Source of the DNA: a bacterium
GTDB lineage: Bacteria; Chloroflexota; Dormibacteria; Dormibacterales; Dormibacteraceae
NCBI GenBank assembly: GCA_902812395.1
Contig: CADDZO010000002.1
Coordinates: 1 to 51,197, forward strand
DNA: 51,197 bases
Direction of reading: 5' to 3'
Shown: one piece after another, positions 31,896 to 39,192 of the stretch
How the letters are laid out: each line of letters opens with the position of its first letter
Position numbering within the stretch: the stretch's first letter is position 1
Made by a program: the position numbers and the translations under genes
Notes under the pieces: generated by a model
What the model was told of the DNA's origin: nothing
The model's input: the letters and a program-made list of their open reading frames with translations, nothing else
The model's database searches: none

Positions 31896-33353
31896 ATTAC
31901 GGCCAATCCGGGCGAAACCTTCCTCGACCGGATGATCGGGCTGGTGGAGAGCGCCAACCGGCGCAAGACGCCGAACGAGATCGCGCTTGCCATGCTGCTG
32001 GCGGCGATGACGATCATCTTCATGGTCGCGGTCGTCACCCTGGAGCCGTTCGCCCTGTACGCCCGAACCACGGTCACGATCACGGTCCTGATCGCCCTGC
32101 TGGTCTGCCTCATCCCCACCACCATCGGCGGGCTGCTCTCGGCGATCGGGATCGCGGGTATCGACCGGCTGCTCCAGCGCAATGTGGTTGCCCTCTCGGG
32201 CCGGGCAGTGGAGGCGGCCGGGGACGTGGACACGCTGCTGCTGGACAAGACCGGGACCATTACGTTCGGCAACCGCCAGGCCTCCGAGTTCCTCCCCGCC
32301 CCCGGGGTGCCGACCAAACGGCTGGTGGAGGCGGCTGCGCTGGCCAGCCTCGCCGACGAGACCCCGGAGGGTCGTTCGATCGTGGCCCTGGCCGAACGCT
32401 TCGGGGTCAAGCCAGACGGCGAGGGCCTGGTCGCGGTGCCCTTCTCGGCCACCACCCGCATGAGCGGTGTGGACCACAACGGCCGCCGGATCCGCAAGGG
32501 TGCGGCGGAGAGCATTGCTCGCTGGACCGGCCGGCCGCTCCAACCGGAGGTGCGGGAGCGAGTGGATGCTATCGCCCGCTCCGGCGGTACCCCGCTGCTG
32601 GTGGCCGAGGACAGAAACGTGCTCGGCACCGTCCACCTCAAGGACATCGTCAAGCCCGGGATCAGAGAACGGTTCGCCGAGTTGCGCCGGATGGGGCTGC
32701 GCACGGTGATGATCACCGGTGACAATCCCCTGACCGCGGCTGCGATCGCTGCGGAGGCGGGCGTCGACGACTTCCTGGCCGAGGCCACCCCTGAGCGCAA
32801 GCTGGCGCTGATCCGGGAGGAGCAGCAGGGCGGGAGGATGGTCGCCATGACCGGCGATGGCACCAACGACGCTCCTGCCCTGGCCCAGGCCGACGTGGCG
32901 GTGGCCATGAACAGCGGCACTCAGGAGGCCAAGGAGGCGGGCAACCTGATCGACCTGGACAGCGATCCGACCAAGCTGATCGAGATCGTCGAGGCGGGCA
33001 AACAGATGCTGATCACGCGGGGGGCGCTGACGACCTTCAGCATTGCCAACGACGTGGCCAAGTACTTCGCCATCATCCCCGCCATCTTCGTCGGGTCCCT
33101 GCCCGAGCTGGGAGCGCTCAACGTCATGCGGCTGGGCAGCCCGCACAGCGCGGTCCTCTCGGCCGTCATCTTCAACGCCTTGATCATCGTGGCCTTGATC
33201 CCGTTGGCGCTGCGCGGGGTGCGGTACCGGGCGATCGGGGCTGCGGCTCTCCTCCGTCGCAACCTGCTGGTCTACGGGCTGGGGGGCATTGTGGCCCCGT
33301 TCATCGGCATCAAGCTGATCGATCTGGCGGTGAACGCCCTGCATCTGGTGTGA
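31887..33353 (+). pseudogene. kdpB: KdpB, potassium-pump ATPase subunit lacking its N-terminal 200 residues
   Basis: About 488 codons of KdpB, against roughly 690 in complete proteins. Similarity begins abruptly at [20 protein letters not shown]. The phosphorylation site [12 protein letters not shown], the TGDN motif, the hinge [20 protein letters not shown] and the last membrane helices are intact. The first membrane helices and most of the actuator domain are absent, and no kdpA lies upstream. In their place is an inverted kdpD fragment. The reading frame stays open leftwards to 31569 but encodes only antisense of kdpD. A functional pump is not expected from this locus as it stands. kdpC follows after 12 bp. 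Confidence 0.88.
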
Positions 33354-33365
33354 AGAGGAGGAACG

Positions 33366-33977
33366 ATGGTTCGATGCATCTGGGAGCAGGTGGTGCCCGC
33401 GATCCGGCTGACGCTGGCGATGGCGGTGCTCCTCGGCATCCTCTATCCGCTGGCAATCACCGGCGTCGCCCAGGCCGCCTTCCCACGCCAGGCTAATGGC
33501 AGCCTCGTGGTCCGGGACGGCCATGTGATCGGCTCTTCCCTGATCGGCCAGCAGTTCACCGGCGCCCGGTACTTCCACGGCCGGCCCTCGCCTACGGTGA
33601 GCGTCTCCAACCCCCAGCGGGCTCAGCCGTACAACGCCGAGAACTCCGGGGGCAGCAACCTCGGTCCCTCCGATCCGGCGCTGATCCGTCAGGTGGCCTC
33701 ACGGGTGGCCGCCATCCGCCGCCAGGACGGGTTGGGGTCCGACGCCAGGGTACCGGTCGACCTGGTCACCGCCTCGGGCAGCGGGCTCGACCCCGACATC
33801 TCGGTGGCCGCGGCGTTGATCCAGGTGCCGAGGGTAGCCCGTGCCCGGCATCTTTCCCCGGCTCGGGTCCGCGCCGTGGTCATGAGCCACGTCCAGGGCC
33901 GGATCCTGGGGTTGTTCGGCGAGCCGGTGGTCAACGTGCTGGAGCTGAACCTGGCGCTCGACCGCATCAGCCGCTGA
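33366..33977 (+). CDS. kdpC: Potassium-transporting ATPase subunit KdpC
   Basis: 203 residues. Single N-terminal membrane anchor (about 14-36), then the external domain with SSLIGQQFTGARYFHGRPSP, the conserved YNAENSGGSNLGPSDPAL and LVTASGSGLDPDISVAAAL. KdpC stabilises KdpA with KdpB and helps ion binding. Good ribosome-binding site (GAGGAGGAACG) before the ATG. It is intact although its partner kdpB is cut. Its 3' end overlaps the convergent kdpE gene by 11 bp. Confidence 0.95.
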   Translation: MVRCIWEQVVPAIRLTLAMAVLLGILYPLAITGVAQAAFPRQANGSLVVRDGHVIGSSLIGQQFTGARYFHGRPSPTVSVSNPQRAQPYNAENSGGSNLGPSDPALIRQVASRVAAIRRQDGLGSDARVPVDLVTASGSGLDPDISVAAALIQVPRVARARHLSPARVRAVVMSHVQGRILGLFGEPVVNVLELNLALDRISR

Positions 33978-34749
33978 GTGTGTCACCTCCTCCTATCCCG
34001 GTCCCCGACCGGGTATCTGTCGGCCCCGGCCCGGAACGCAACTGCCCGTGGCCGCCCCCCACGAGCTCCGGGGATGGACCCCCGAAGCGGTACCCACGAC
34101 TGCCCACCGTCACGATCACGGTGGGCTGGCGTGGGTCGGGCTCCAGCTTGGTCCGCAGACGCTGGATGAACGTGCGCAGATAGTTGCGCTGGCTGGCATA
34201 GCCTGCCCCCCAGACCTCGGTCAGGAGCGTGCGGTGGTCGACGACCCGGCCTGCGTGCATCGCCAGCTGGGCCAGCAGACCGTACTCGGTAGGGGAGAGC
34301 CTGACCTCGACCCCATCCCGGAGCACGACGTGCGCGCTCAGATCGACGGTCACCGCCCCGACCTGGACCACCCGGCTCTGGGCCACCGGCTGCATCCGTC
34401 GCAGCACTGCTCGGATCCGGGCCAGGAGCTCGTCGGCCCCGAAAGGCTTGGCCAGGTAGTCGTCGGCGCCGAGGTCGAGCGCCCGCACCTTATCCCGTTC
34501 CTCGCCCCGCGCGCTGAGCACGATCACGGCCATGGAGCGCCTGTTCTCCAGGTCGTCGAGGATCCGCCAGCCATCCAGGAAGGGCAGCCCGATGTCGAGG
34601 AGGAGCACGTCGAATCTCCCCGAGCGGAGCACCTGGGCGCCCGCCAGCCCATCTGCGACCGCGACCACCTCGTGGCCGTTGCGGTCAAGGATGGCGGCTA
34701 TCGAGGTCCGGAGCGCGTGGTCGTCCTCAACCAGCAGGATTCGACTCAT
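33967..34749 (-). CDS. kdpE: OmpR-family response regulator, KdpE-like
   Basis: 260 residues from ATG 34749. Receiver domain (about 1-120) with the phospho-acceptor Asp in DVLLLDIGLPFLDG, the Thr/Ser switch in VLSARGEE and Lys in DYLAKPFGADEL; winged-helix DNA-binding domain (about 130-230: RLSPTEYGLLAQLAMHAG, RNYLRTFIQRLRTKLEPDP, TVGSRGYRFG). A glycine-rich tail of about 30 residues follows the usual KdpE end and reaches into kdpC. It overlaps the histidine kinase gene upstream by 23 bp, so kinase and regulator are co-expressed. KdpE identity is inferred from the partner and neighbouring kdp genes. Confidence 0.85.
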   Translation of the reverse strand: MSRILLVEDDHALRTSIAAILDRNGHEVVAVADGLAGAQVLRSGRFDVLLLDIGLPFLDGWRILDDLENRRSMAVIVLSARGEERDKVRALDLGADDYLAKPFGADELLARIRAVLRRMQPVAQSRVVQVGAVTVDLSAHVVLRDGVEVRLSPTEYGLLAQLAMHAGRVVDHRTLLTEVWGAGYASQRNYLRTFIQRLRTKLEPDPRQPTVIVTVGSRGYRFGGPSPELVGGGHGQLRSGPGPTDTRSGTGIGGGDTLSG

Positions 34750-35893
34750 CGCCGTCCTCGGCCCGGGGGAGGGTGAAGCGGAAGGTCGTGCCCTGCTCGT
34801 CCTGCTCCAGGCCCACGGTCCCGGCGTGGGCCTCGACCAGGCCCTTGACGATGGCCAGCCCGAGGCCGCTGCCCGAGGAGGAGTGGTCGGGCCCGGCGCG
34901 TACGAAGCGCTCGAAGACTCGCTCCCCAAGGTTGGCTGGCACGCCCGGTCCTCGGTCTCGGACCCGGACTGTGACCAGCCCCTCTTGTTCCTCAGACGCC
35001 TTCAGCTCGATCGGGATGCCGGGGGGGCTGAAGCGATCTGCGTTGTCGAGCAGGTTGGAGAGGATCTGGCCGAGCCGCTCCCAGTCTGCGAGCACGTCCA
35101 CCTGCGCACGGTCCTGGTCCCAGTGCACTGGCCGCGTGGGCGATCGCCGCTGGAGCTGCTCGGCGGCAGCGGCAAAGGCGTCGGCCAGCCGGATTGGCTC
35201 CAGATGCAGCTCCAGGGCACCGCCCTCGATCCTGGCCATGTCCAGCATGTCCCGGACCAGCACCTCCAGTCGGCGGGCTTCGCCGGCGATGGTGAGCAAC
35301 CGCTGTTGCAGCAGCGCTGCATCCGCGGGGGCGCGATCGGTGCTCTCCGCCAGGATGGTGGCCAGCGGTGTCCGCAGCTCGTGCGAGACCATGGCCAGCA
35401 GGTCCCGTCGCAGCCGGTCCGCCTCCTTCAGGGCCCGGACCTGCTCCTCGCTCACGGCCAGCCGCAGGGCCGCCTGGGAAGCGACCGCTTGCTCCTTGTT
35501 CAGCCGCACCAGCTCGCGGTTGATGCGGTTCAGCTGCTCGGCCAGCGCCTCTGCCGCCAGGTGCGCCCGGCGCCGATGGGAAGCGAGCAGGCCAATCAAG
35601 ACCGCTGTGGCCAGGAACGCGATCAGGTTGACGATGTCCTCCTCGTCAGCGATGGTGAGCGTGCGCACCGGCGGCACGAAGAAGTAGTCGACCAGCAGGA
35701 AGCTCACCACCGCCGAGACCAGCGCCGGCCAGAGGCCGCGGGCCACCGCCAGCACCGCCACCAGGCCCAGGTAGAGGAACACGTAGTCGCGCTGGTTGTG
35801 GCCGATCAGCAACAGGATCGCTGTCAGCGCGGCCGGGCCGAGCCCGGCCACCAGCAAGAGCAGGCCGTCTCTGGCACGGATCCGCGCCCGCAC
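34727..35893 (-). CDS. Histidine kinase with DUF4118, the C-terminal half of KdpD
   Basis: 388 residues. Four closely spaced membrane helices of the DUF4118 type (about 8-105, including DYVFLYLGLVAVLAVARGLW and the conserved DYFFVPPVRTLTI), a coiled linker, HisKA with the phospho-acceptor in AMVSHELRTPLATILAES, and HATPase with NLLDNADRFSPPG, RDRGPGVP and SGSGLGLAIVKGL. This is exactly the C-terminal half of a normal KdpD, here a free-standing protein whose N-terminal sensor half is encoded separately (30184-31895). GTG start with a leaderless-type TAGGCT seven bases upstream. It overlaps kdpE. Confidence 0.9.
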   Translation of the reverse strand: MRARIRARDGLLLLVAGLGPAALTAILLLIGHNQRDYVFLYLGLVAVLAVARGLWPALVSAVVSFLLVDYFFVPPVRTLTIADEEDIVNLIAFLATAVLIGLLASHRRRAHLAAEALAEQLNRINRELVRLNKEQAVASQAALRLAVSEEQVRALKEADRLRRDLLAMVSHELRTPLATILAESTDRAPADAALLQQRLLTIAGEARRLEVLVRDMLDMARIEGGALELHLEPIRLADAFAAAAEQLQRRSPTRPVHWDQDRAQVDVLADWERLGQILSNLLDNADRFSPPGIPIELKASEEQEGLVTVRVRDRGPGVPANLGERVFERFVRAGPDHSSSGSGLGLAIVKGLVEAHAGTVGLEQDEQGTTFRFTLPRAEDGDESNPAG

Positions 35894-35900
35894 GTCACTG

Positions 35901-35906
35901 AGCCTA
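35901..35906 (-). promoter_or_regulatory. -10 element for a leaderless kinase-regulator message
   Basis: On the minus strand TAGGCT ends seven bases before the GTG at 35893. Confidence 0.5.
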
Positions 35907-35948
35907 CCGGTCCACCACCAGGCCGGGCCGCGAGCCTGAAGCCAGGCG

Positions 35949-36866
35949 TCAGACCGGATAGGTCACGCCGGTCGCCTCCTCCGAGATCGCCCACAGGCGG
36001 CGCTGCAGCTCCAGGTCGTAGGAGCGGCGGCTGGAGCGGACCACGACCGGGTGGCCCCGGATTTGCGCGGGGCCGGAGGGACCGAAGTACTGGCCGCCGT
36101 ACGCAGCCGGATCGGTGGCGGCGCGCAGGACCGGCAGCGCTCCCATGGCGGCACTCTGGAAGACCAGGGGGGCGATGAGCCCGGCGAGCAAGCGGAGGGG
36201 TGCGGGCGTGTGCCGCATCAGCTCAGTTCGTGCGCTGCCCGGATGAGCCGCGAGCGCGATCGTGGGAGCCCTGGCAGCGGTCAGCCGCCGCTGCAGCTCG
36301 TAGGTGAAGAGGAGATTGGCGAGCTTGGAGCGACCGTAGGCGGCGACCCGGTCATAGGCACGCTCGGAGCGGACGTCCTCGAAGTCGGTCCCGGCCCGCA
36401 GACGGTGTGCGTTGCTGGCCACCGTCACCACCCGAGAGCCTGGCACCCCCAGCATCGCTTCGAGCAACAGACCGGTGAGCGCGAAGTGGCCCAGGTGGTT
36501 GACGCCCAGCTGCAGTTCGAACCCGTCTCGGGTGGTACTGCGGGGCACGTACATCACCCCGGCGTTGTTGACCAAGAGGTCGATCCGGGGATGGCGAGAG
36601 CGCAGCTCGGCAGCGGCGGAGCGGACCGAGTCCAGCGAGGCCAGGTCCAGGTGCTGGACCGTGACCTGTGCCCTGGGAATGGCAGCGACGATGGCGGCGG
36701 CCGCCCTGGCGCCCCGGCCTGGGTCCCGTACCGCGAGCTCCACCCTGGCACCGCGGCCGGCCAGGACCCGGGCCACCTCGAAGCCGATCCCGGTGTTGGC
36801 CCCGGTGACCACGGCCACGCGACCCTTCTGTTCCGGAACGTCCTCGGCTGTCCACGGGGGTGCCAT
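35949..36866 (-). CDS. Short-chain dehydrogenase/reductase
   Basis: 305 residues from ATG 36866. Classical Rossmann SDR: cofactor motif VVTGANTGIGFEVARVL (about 18-34), NNAGVMYVPRS, catalytic Ser in VVTVASNAHR and YxxxK in AAYGRSKLANLLF. The basic residue after the first strand pair (VRDPGRG) suggests NADP(H). It resembles the retinol-dehydrogenase/WWOX-like SDR group (LQLGVNHLGHFALTGLL). Start supported by TACCCT six bases upstream; the 110 in-frame codons further upstream are antisense to the ABC permease gene. It lies downstream of the exporter genes, same strand, with its own promoter. Confidence 0.9.
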   Translation of the reverse strand: MAPPWTAEDVPEQKGRVAVVTGANTGIGFEVARVLAGRGARVELAVRDPGRGARAAAAIVAAIPRAQVTVQHLDLASLDSVRSAAAELRSRHPRIDLLVNNAGVMYVPRSTTRDGFELQLGVNHLGHFALTGLLLEAMLGVPGSRVVTVASNAHRLRAGTDFEDVRSERAYDRVAAYGRSKLANLLFTYELQRRLTAARAPTIALAAHPGSARTELMRHTPAPLRLLAGLIAPLVFQSAAMGALPVLRAATDPAAYGGQYFGPSGPAQIRGHPVVVRSSRRSYDLELQRRLWAISEEATGVTYPV

Positions 36867-36872
36867 GCTGCC

Positions 36873-36878
36873 AGGGTA
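36873..36878 (-). promoter_or_regulatory. -10 element for a leaderless SDR message
   Basis: On the minus strand TACCCT ends six bases before the ATG at 36866. Confidence 0.5.
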
Positions 36879-36898
36879 TGGAAGGGCGGGATCGGGCC

Positions 36899-37720
36899 TC
36901 AGCTGGCCAGTCGGCGGAGCAGGGCCGAAGCGGCGGCGATTCCGGCCAGCATGGCCGCGATGAGGACCATGGCGTCGAGGGCGAAGTCGCTGGGGGTCCC
37001 CAACAGCAGGCCGCGGAGGGCATCCACCTCGTAGCTGAGGGGATTGATCCGGGACAGTACCTGCAGCCAGCTGGGCATCTCCCGGACCGGGTAGAGCGCG
37101 TTGGAGGCGAAGAAGAGAGGCATCGTGATCGCCTGCCCGATGCCCATCAGACGCTCTCGGGTCAGCACCAGGCCCGCGATCGTGACCGAGAGGCACGAGA
37201 AGAAGGCCGCACTGACGACCACCACCAGCACTGCTGCCAGCAGGTGCACAGGGTTCCAGTTGAGGTGCACGCCCAGGATCGCGCTCAGGACGAAGATGAT
37301 GAAGGACTGGACTGCGGCCCTGACTCCGGCTGCGAAGGCTTTACCGGTGACCAGTGCCGCCCCCGCTGTGGGCGTGGCCAGTAGCCGGGTCAGGATCCCG
37401 AAGTCGCGCTCCCAGATGATCTGGATGCCATAGAAGATGGCGATGAACAGCGCCGACTGGGCCATGATCCCCGGTGCCATGTAGTCGAGGTAGGGGATCT
37501 TGCCGGTGGGAATGACGTGGAAGTGGGAGAAGGTCTCCCCGAAGACCAACAGCCAGAGTGCGGGCTGGATGGCGCGCGTGACCAGCTCGGTCTGGTCGTG
37601 GCGAACCCGGTAGAGCTCGAGCCGACAGAAGGTGCCGACCCGGGAGGGCAGGGTCCTCAGGCCGCTGACCACGTGGGTCTCAACCCAGTCGCGCGGCAGT
37701 TCGGCGCGCACTGCGGACAT
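36899..37720 (-). CDS. ABC-2 type transporter permease (DrrB-like)
   Basis: 273 residues from ATG 37720, which has GGGAG upstream; the longer in-frame version would overlap more of the ATPase gene. Six membrane segments, with the family motif FGILTRLLATPTAGAALVTG (about 103-122) preceding the third, and LQVLSRINPLSYEVDALRGL near the C-terminus, a conserved signature of daunorubicin-type and multidrug ABC-2 exporters. It overlaps the ATPase gene by 41 bp and is the third gene of the marR operon. Substrate unknown. Confidence 0.9.
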   Translation of the reverse strand: MSAVRAELPRDWVETHVVSGLRTLPSRVGTFCRLELYRVRHDQTELVTRAIQPALWLLVFGETFSHFHVIPTGKIPYLDYMAPGIMAQSALFIAIFYGIQIIWERDFGILTRLLATPTAGAALVTGKAFAAGVRAAVQSFIIFVLSAILGVHLNWNPVHLLAAVLVVVVSAAFFSCLSVTIAGLVLTRERLMGIGQAITMPLFFASNALYPVREMPSWLQVLSRINPLSYEVDALRGLLLGTPSDFALDAMVLIAAMLAGIAAASALLRRLAS

Positions 37721-38480
37721 CGCGAATGCTCCCGACTTGGTCGATCTGGCTTCCGGTGTAGTGACGGAAGACCTGGTCCATGGTGGTCTCGGGGCCAAGG
37801 CCGGCCTTGAGCTCCTCCGGGGCGCCGATGGCCGCGATCCGGCCCCGGTGCATGAGCGCCACCCGTTCGCACAGCTGCTCGGCCTCGTCCATGTAGTGGG
37901 TGGTGAGGAGGACGGTCATGCCGGTCTCGGAGCGCAGCCGCCGGACCCGATCCCAGAGATCGCTGCGGGCCACCGGGTCGAGGCCGATGCTGGGCTCGTC
38001 CAGGATCAAGAGCCGCGGCCGGTTGACCAGCGCTTGGGCCAGCTCCAGGCGTCGGACCATTCCCCCGGAGTACGTCTTGACCAGGCGCCCGGCCGCCTCC
38101 TGGAGGTCCATCAGGGAGAGCACCTCGGCAATCCGGGACTGGCGCTCGCGCCGGGGAACGTCGTAGAGGCGCGTGAACAGCCAGACGTTCTCGTAGCCGC
38201 TCAGGGCACCGTCGGCGGAGAGCTGCTGGGGCAGGTAGCCGATCCAGCGGCGCACCGCCATGGTCTGGCGGCGGACATCCAGTCCGAACACCCGGGCCGA
38301 TCCCGCCTGGGGCCGGAGCAACGTGACCAGGACCTTCATGGTCGTGGTCTTGCCGGCGCCGTTGGGGCCGAGAAGACCGAAGATCTCACCTTCCCTCACC
38401 TCGAAGCTGACCCCGTCCAGCGCCTGGACCGAGCCGAAGCGATGGCGCAGCTCCGCGCACTCGACCGCCTGCACGCTCAC
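37680..38480 (-). CDS. ABC transporter ATP-binding protein (DrrA-like)
   Basis: 266 residues. Walker A GPNGAGKTTTMKVL (about 39-52), Q-loop region IGYLPQQLS, signature YSGGMVRRLELAQAL (about 136-150), Walker B LLILDEPSIGLDP, switch His in LLTTHYMDEAEQ. The C-terminal ending is of the drug-exporter (DrrA) type. GTG start overlaps the marR stop by four bases, so regulator and pump are translated together. Confidence 0.94.
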   Translation of the reverse strand: MSVQAVECAELRHRFGSVQALDGVSFEVREGEIFGLLGPNGAGKTTTMKVLVTLLRPQAGSARVFGLDVRRQTMAVRRWIGYLPQQLSADGALSGYENVWLFTRLYDVPRRERQSRIAEVLSLMDLQEAAGRLVKTYSGGMVRRLELAQALVNRPRLLILDEPSIGLDPVARSDLWDRVRRLRSETGMTVLLTTHYMDEAEQLCERVALMHRGRIAAIGAPEELKAGLGPETTMDQVFRHYTGSQIDQVGSIRDVRSARRTAARLG

Positions 38481-38974
38481 CGCCCCCCGGCCGCCATCAC
38501 CGTCGGGGATGGCCGGGTGGTCTCCTCCTCGACCAGCACCTGGCGCACCGCCTCCACCAGCTCCCGGAGGGCCTCGGCGATCGACCGGCGCCGCTCCGCT
38601 GGCATGGTCTCGACCGCCCGCCGGATCGGGGAGCCGGCCAGGATGGGCTGGTCCGCGGCCAGTCGCTCGCCCGCCTCGGTCAGGGCCACGGTGACCCGCC
38701 GCCGATCGGCAGGATCGCGGTGCCTGGCCACCAATCCCCGCTCCTCGAGGCGATCCACCAGCCGGGACTGGGTGGGCATGGAGTGGCCCAGCCGTTGGGC
38801 CAGCTCGGCCACACCCTGGGGTCCGCGGCGGCGCAGTAACCGGAGCAGGCGGGCCTGGGAGAGGGTCAGATCGGAGCGCTGCCAGAGGCGGGTCTGGAGC
38901 GGCTCGACCAGGGCCACCGCGTCCAGGTAGGAGCGCAGCACCTGCCGGACCTCGGCATCGGCATCAATTGTCAT
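38477..38974 (-). CDS. MarR family transcriptional regulator
   Basis: 165 residues from ATG 38974; the 75 codons upstream in the same frame cross the promoter and operator and are excluded. Winged-helix domain: LTLSQARLLRLLRRRGPQG, the recognition helix region AELAQRLGHSMPTQSRLVDR, and the wing RDPADRRRVTVALTEAG. Flanking helices form the dimer interface. It heads an operon with an ABC drug-type exporter. A perfect palindrome covers its own start codon and the transcription start, so it very likely represses its own operon until a ligand releases it. It may also affect the divergent DedA-ArsR gene. Confidence 0.92.
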   Translation of the reverse strand: MTIDADAEVRQVLRSYLDAVALVEPLQTRLWQRSDLTLSQARLLRLLRRRGPQGVAELAQRLGHSMPTQSRLVDRLEERGLVARHRDPADRRRVTVALTEAGERLAADQPILAGSPIRRAVETMPAERRRSIAEALRELVEAVRQVLVEEETTRPSPTVMAAGGR

Positions 38975-38983
38975 TCTGACAAT
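38967..38983 (-). promoter_or_regulatory. Palindromic operator over the marR start
   Basis: ATTGTCA-TTC-TGACAAT (plus-strand reading), two perfect 7-bp arms around 3 bp. It abuts the -10 box and includes the ATG of marR. AT-rich against its surroundings and of the size bound by MarR dimers. Confidence 0.7.
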
Positions 38984-38989
38984 AGTGTA
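38984..38989 (-). promoter_or_regulatory. -10 element of the marR-exporter operon
   Basis: On the minus strand TACACT ends nine bases before the marR ATG, so the transcript is leaderless or nearly so and the operator overlaps the transcription start. Confidence 0.6.
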
Positions 38990-39144
38990 CGCTACGGCAA
39001 CTAAATCTGCCCGACATCCTCCTTGTGAGACCGGGTACTCGTCGAGGAGGAGGGAAGGGGAGGAGGAGCGCTCCACCCCATCGTCGCCGACCTCCGCTAT
39101 CACCTCCCGCCTCAGCGATGCCTGTCCGCTGACTCCGGGGCCGG

Positions 39145-39150
39145 TACTGT
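39145..39150 (+). promoter_or_regulatory. Possible -10 element of the DedA-ArsR gene
   Basis: TACTGT, 21 bases before a six-codon leader frame and 38 bases before the DedA-ArsR ATG. AGGAG (39158-39162) follows it. Confidence 0.35.
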
Positions 39151-39171
39151 ACGCACCAGGAGCGGGCACCA

Positions 39172-39192
39172 ATGGGCCGAATCGCAGGATGA
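39172..39192 (+). CDS. Possible six-codon leader peptide (MGRIAG)
   Basis: ATG GGC CGA ATC GCA GGA TGA. The AGGAG at 39158-39162 is correctly spaced for this ATG (nine bases), while the DedA-ArsR ATG (39189) overlaps the leader's stop as ATGA and has no well-placed site of its own. Translation of the membrane protein may therefore depend on re-initiation after this mini-frame. It could also be chance. Confidence 0.3.
   Translation: MGRIAG

Noticed and set aside
31900-33578. Upstream extension of the minus-strand kdpD fragment
   Set aside because: The frame is open, but this part is antisense to kdpB and not KdpD-like; the fragment ends at the breakpoint.
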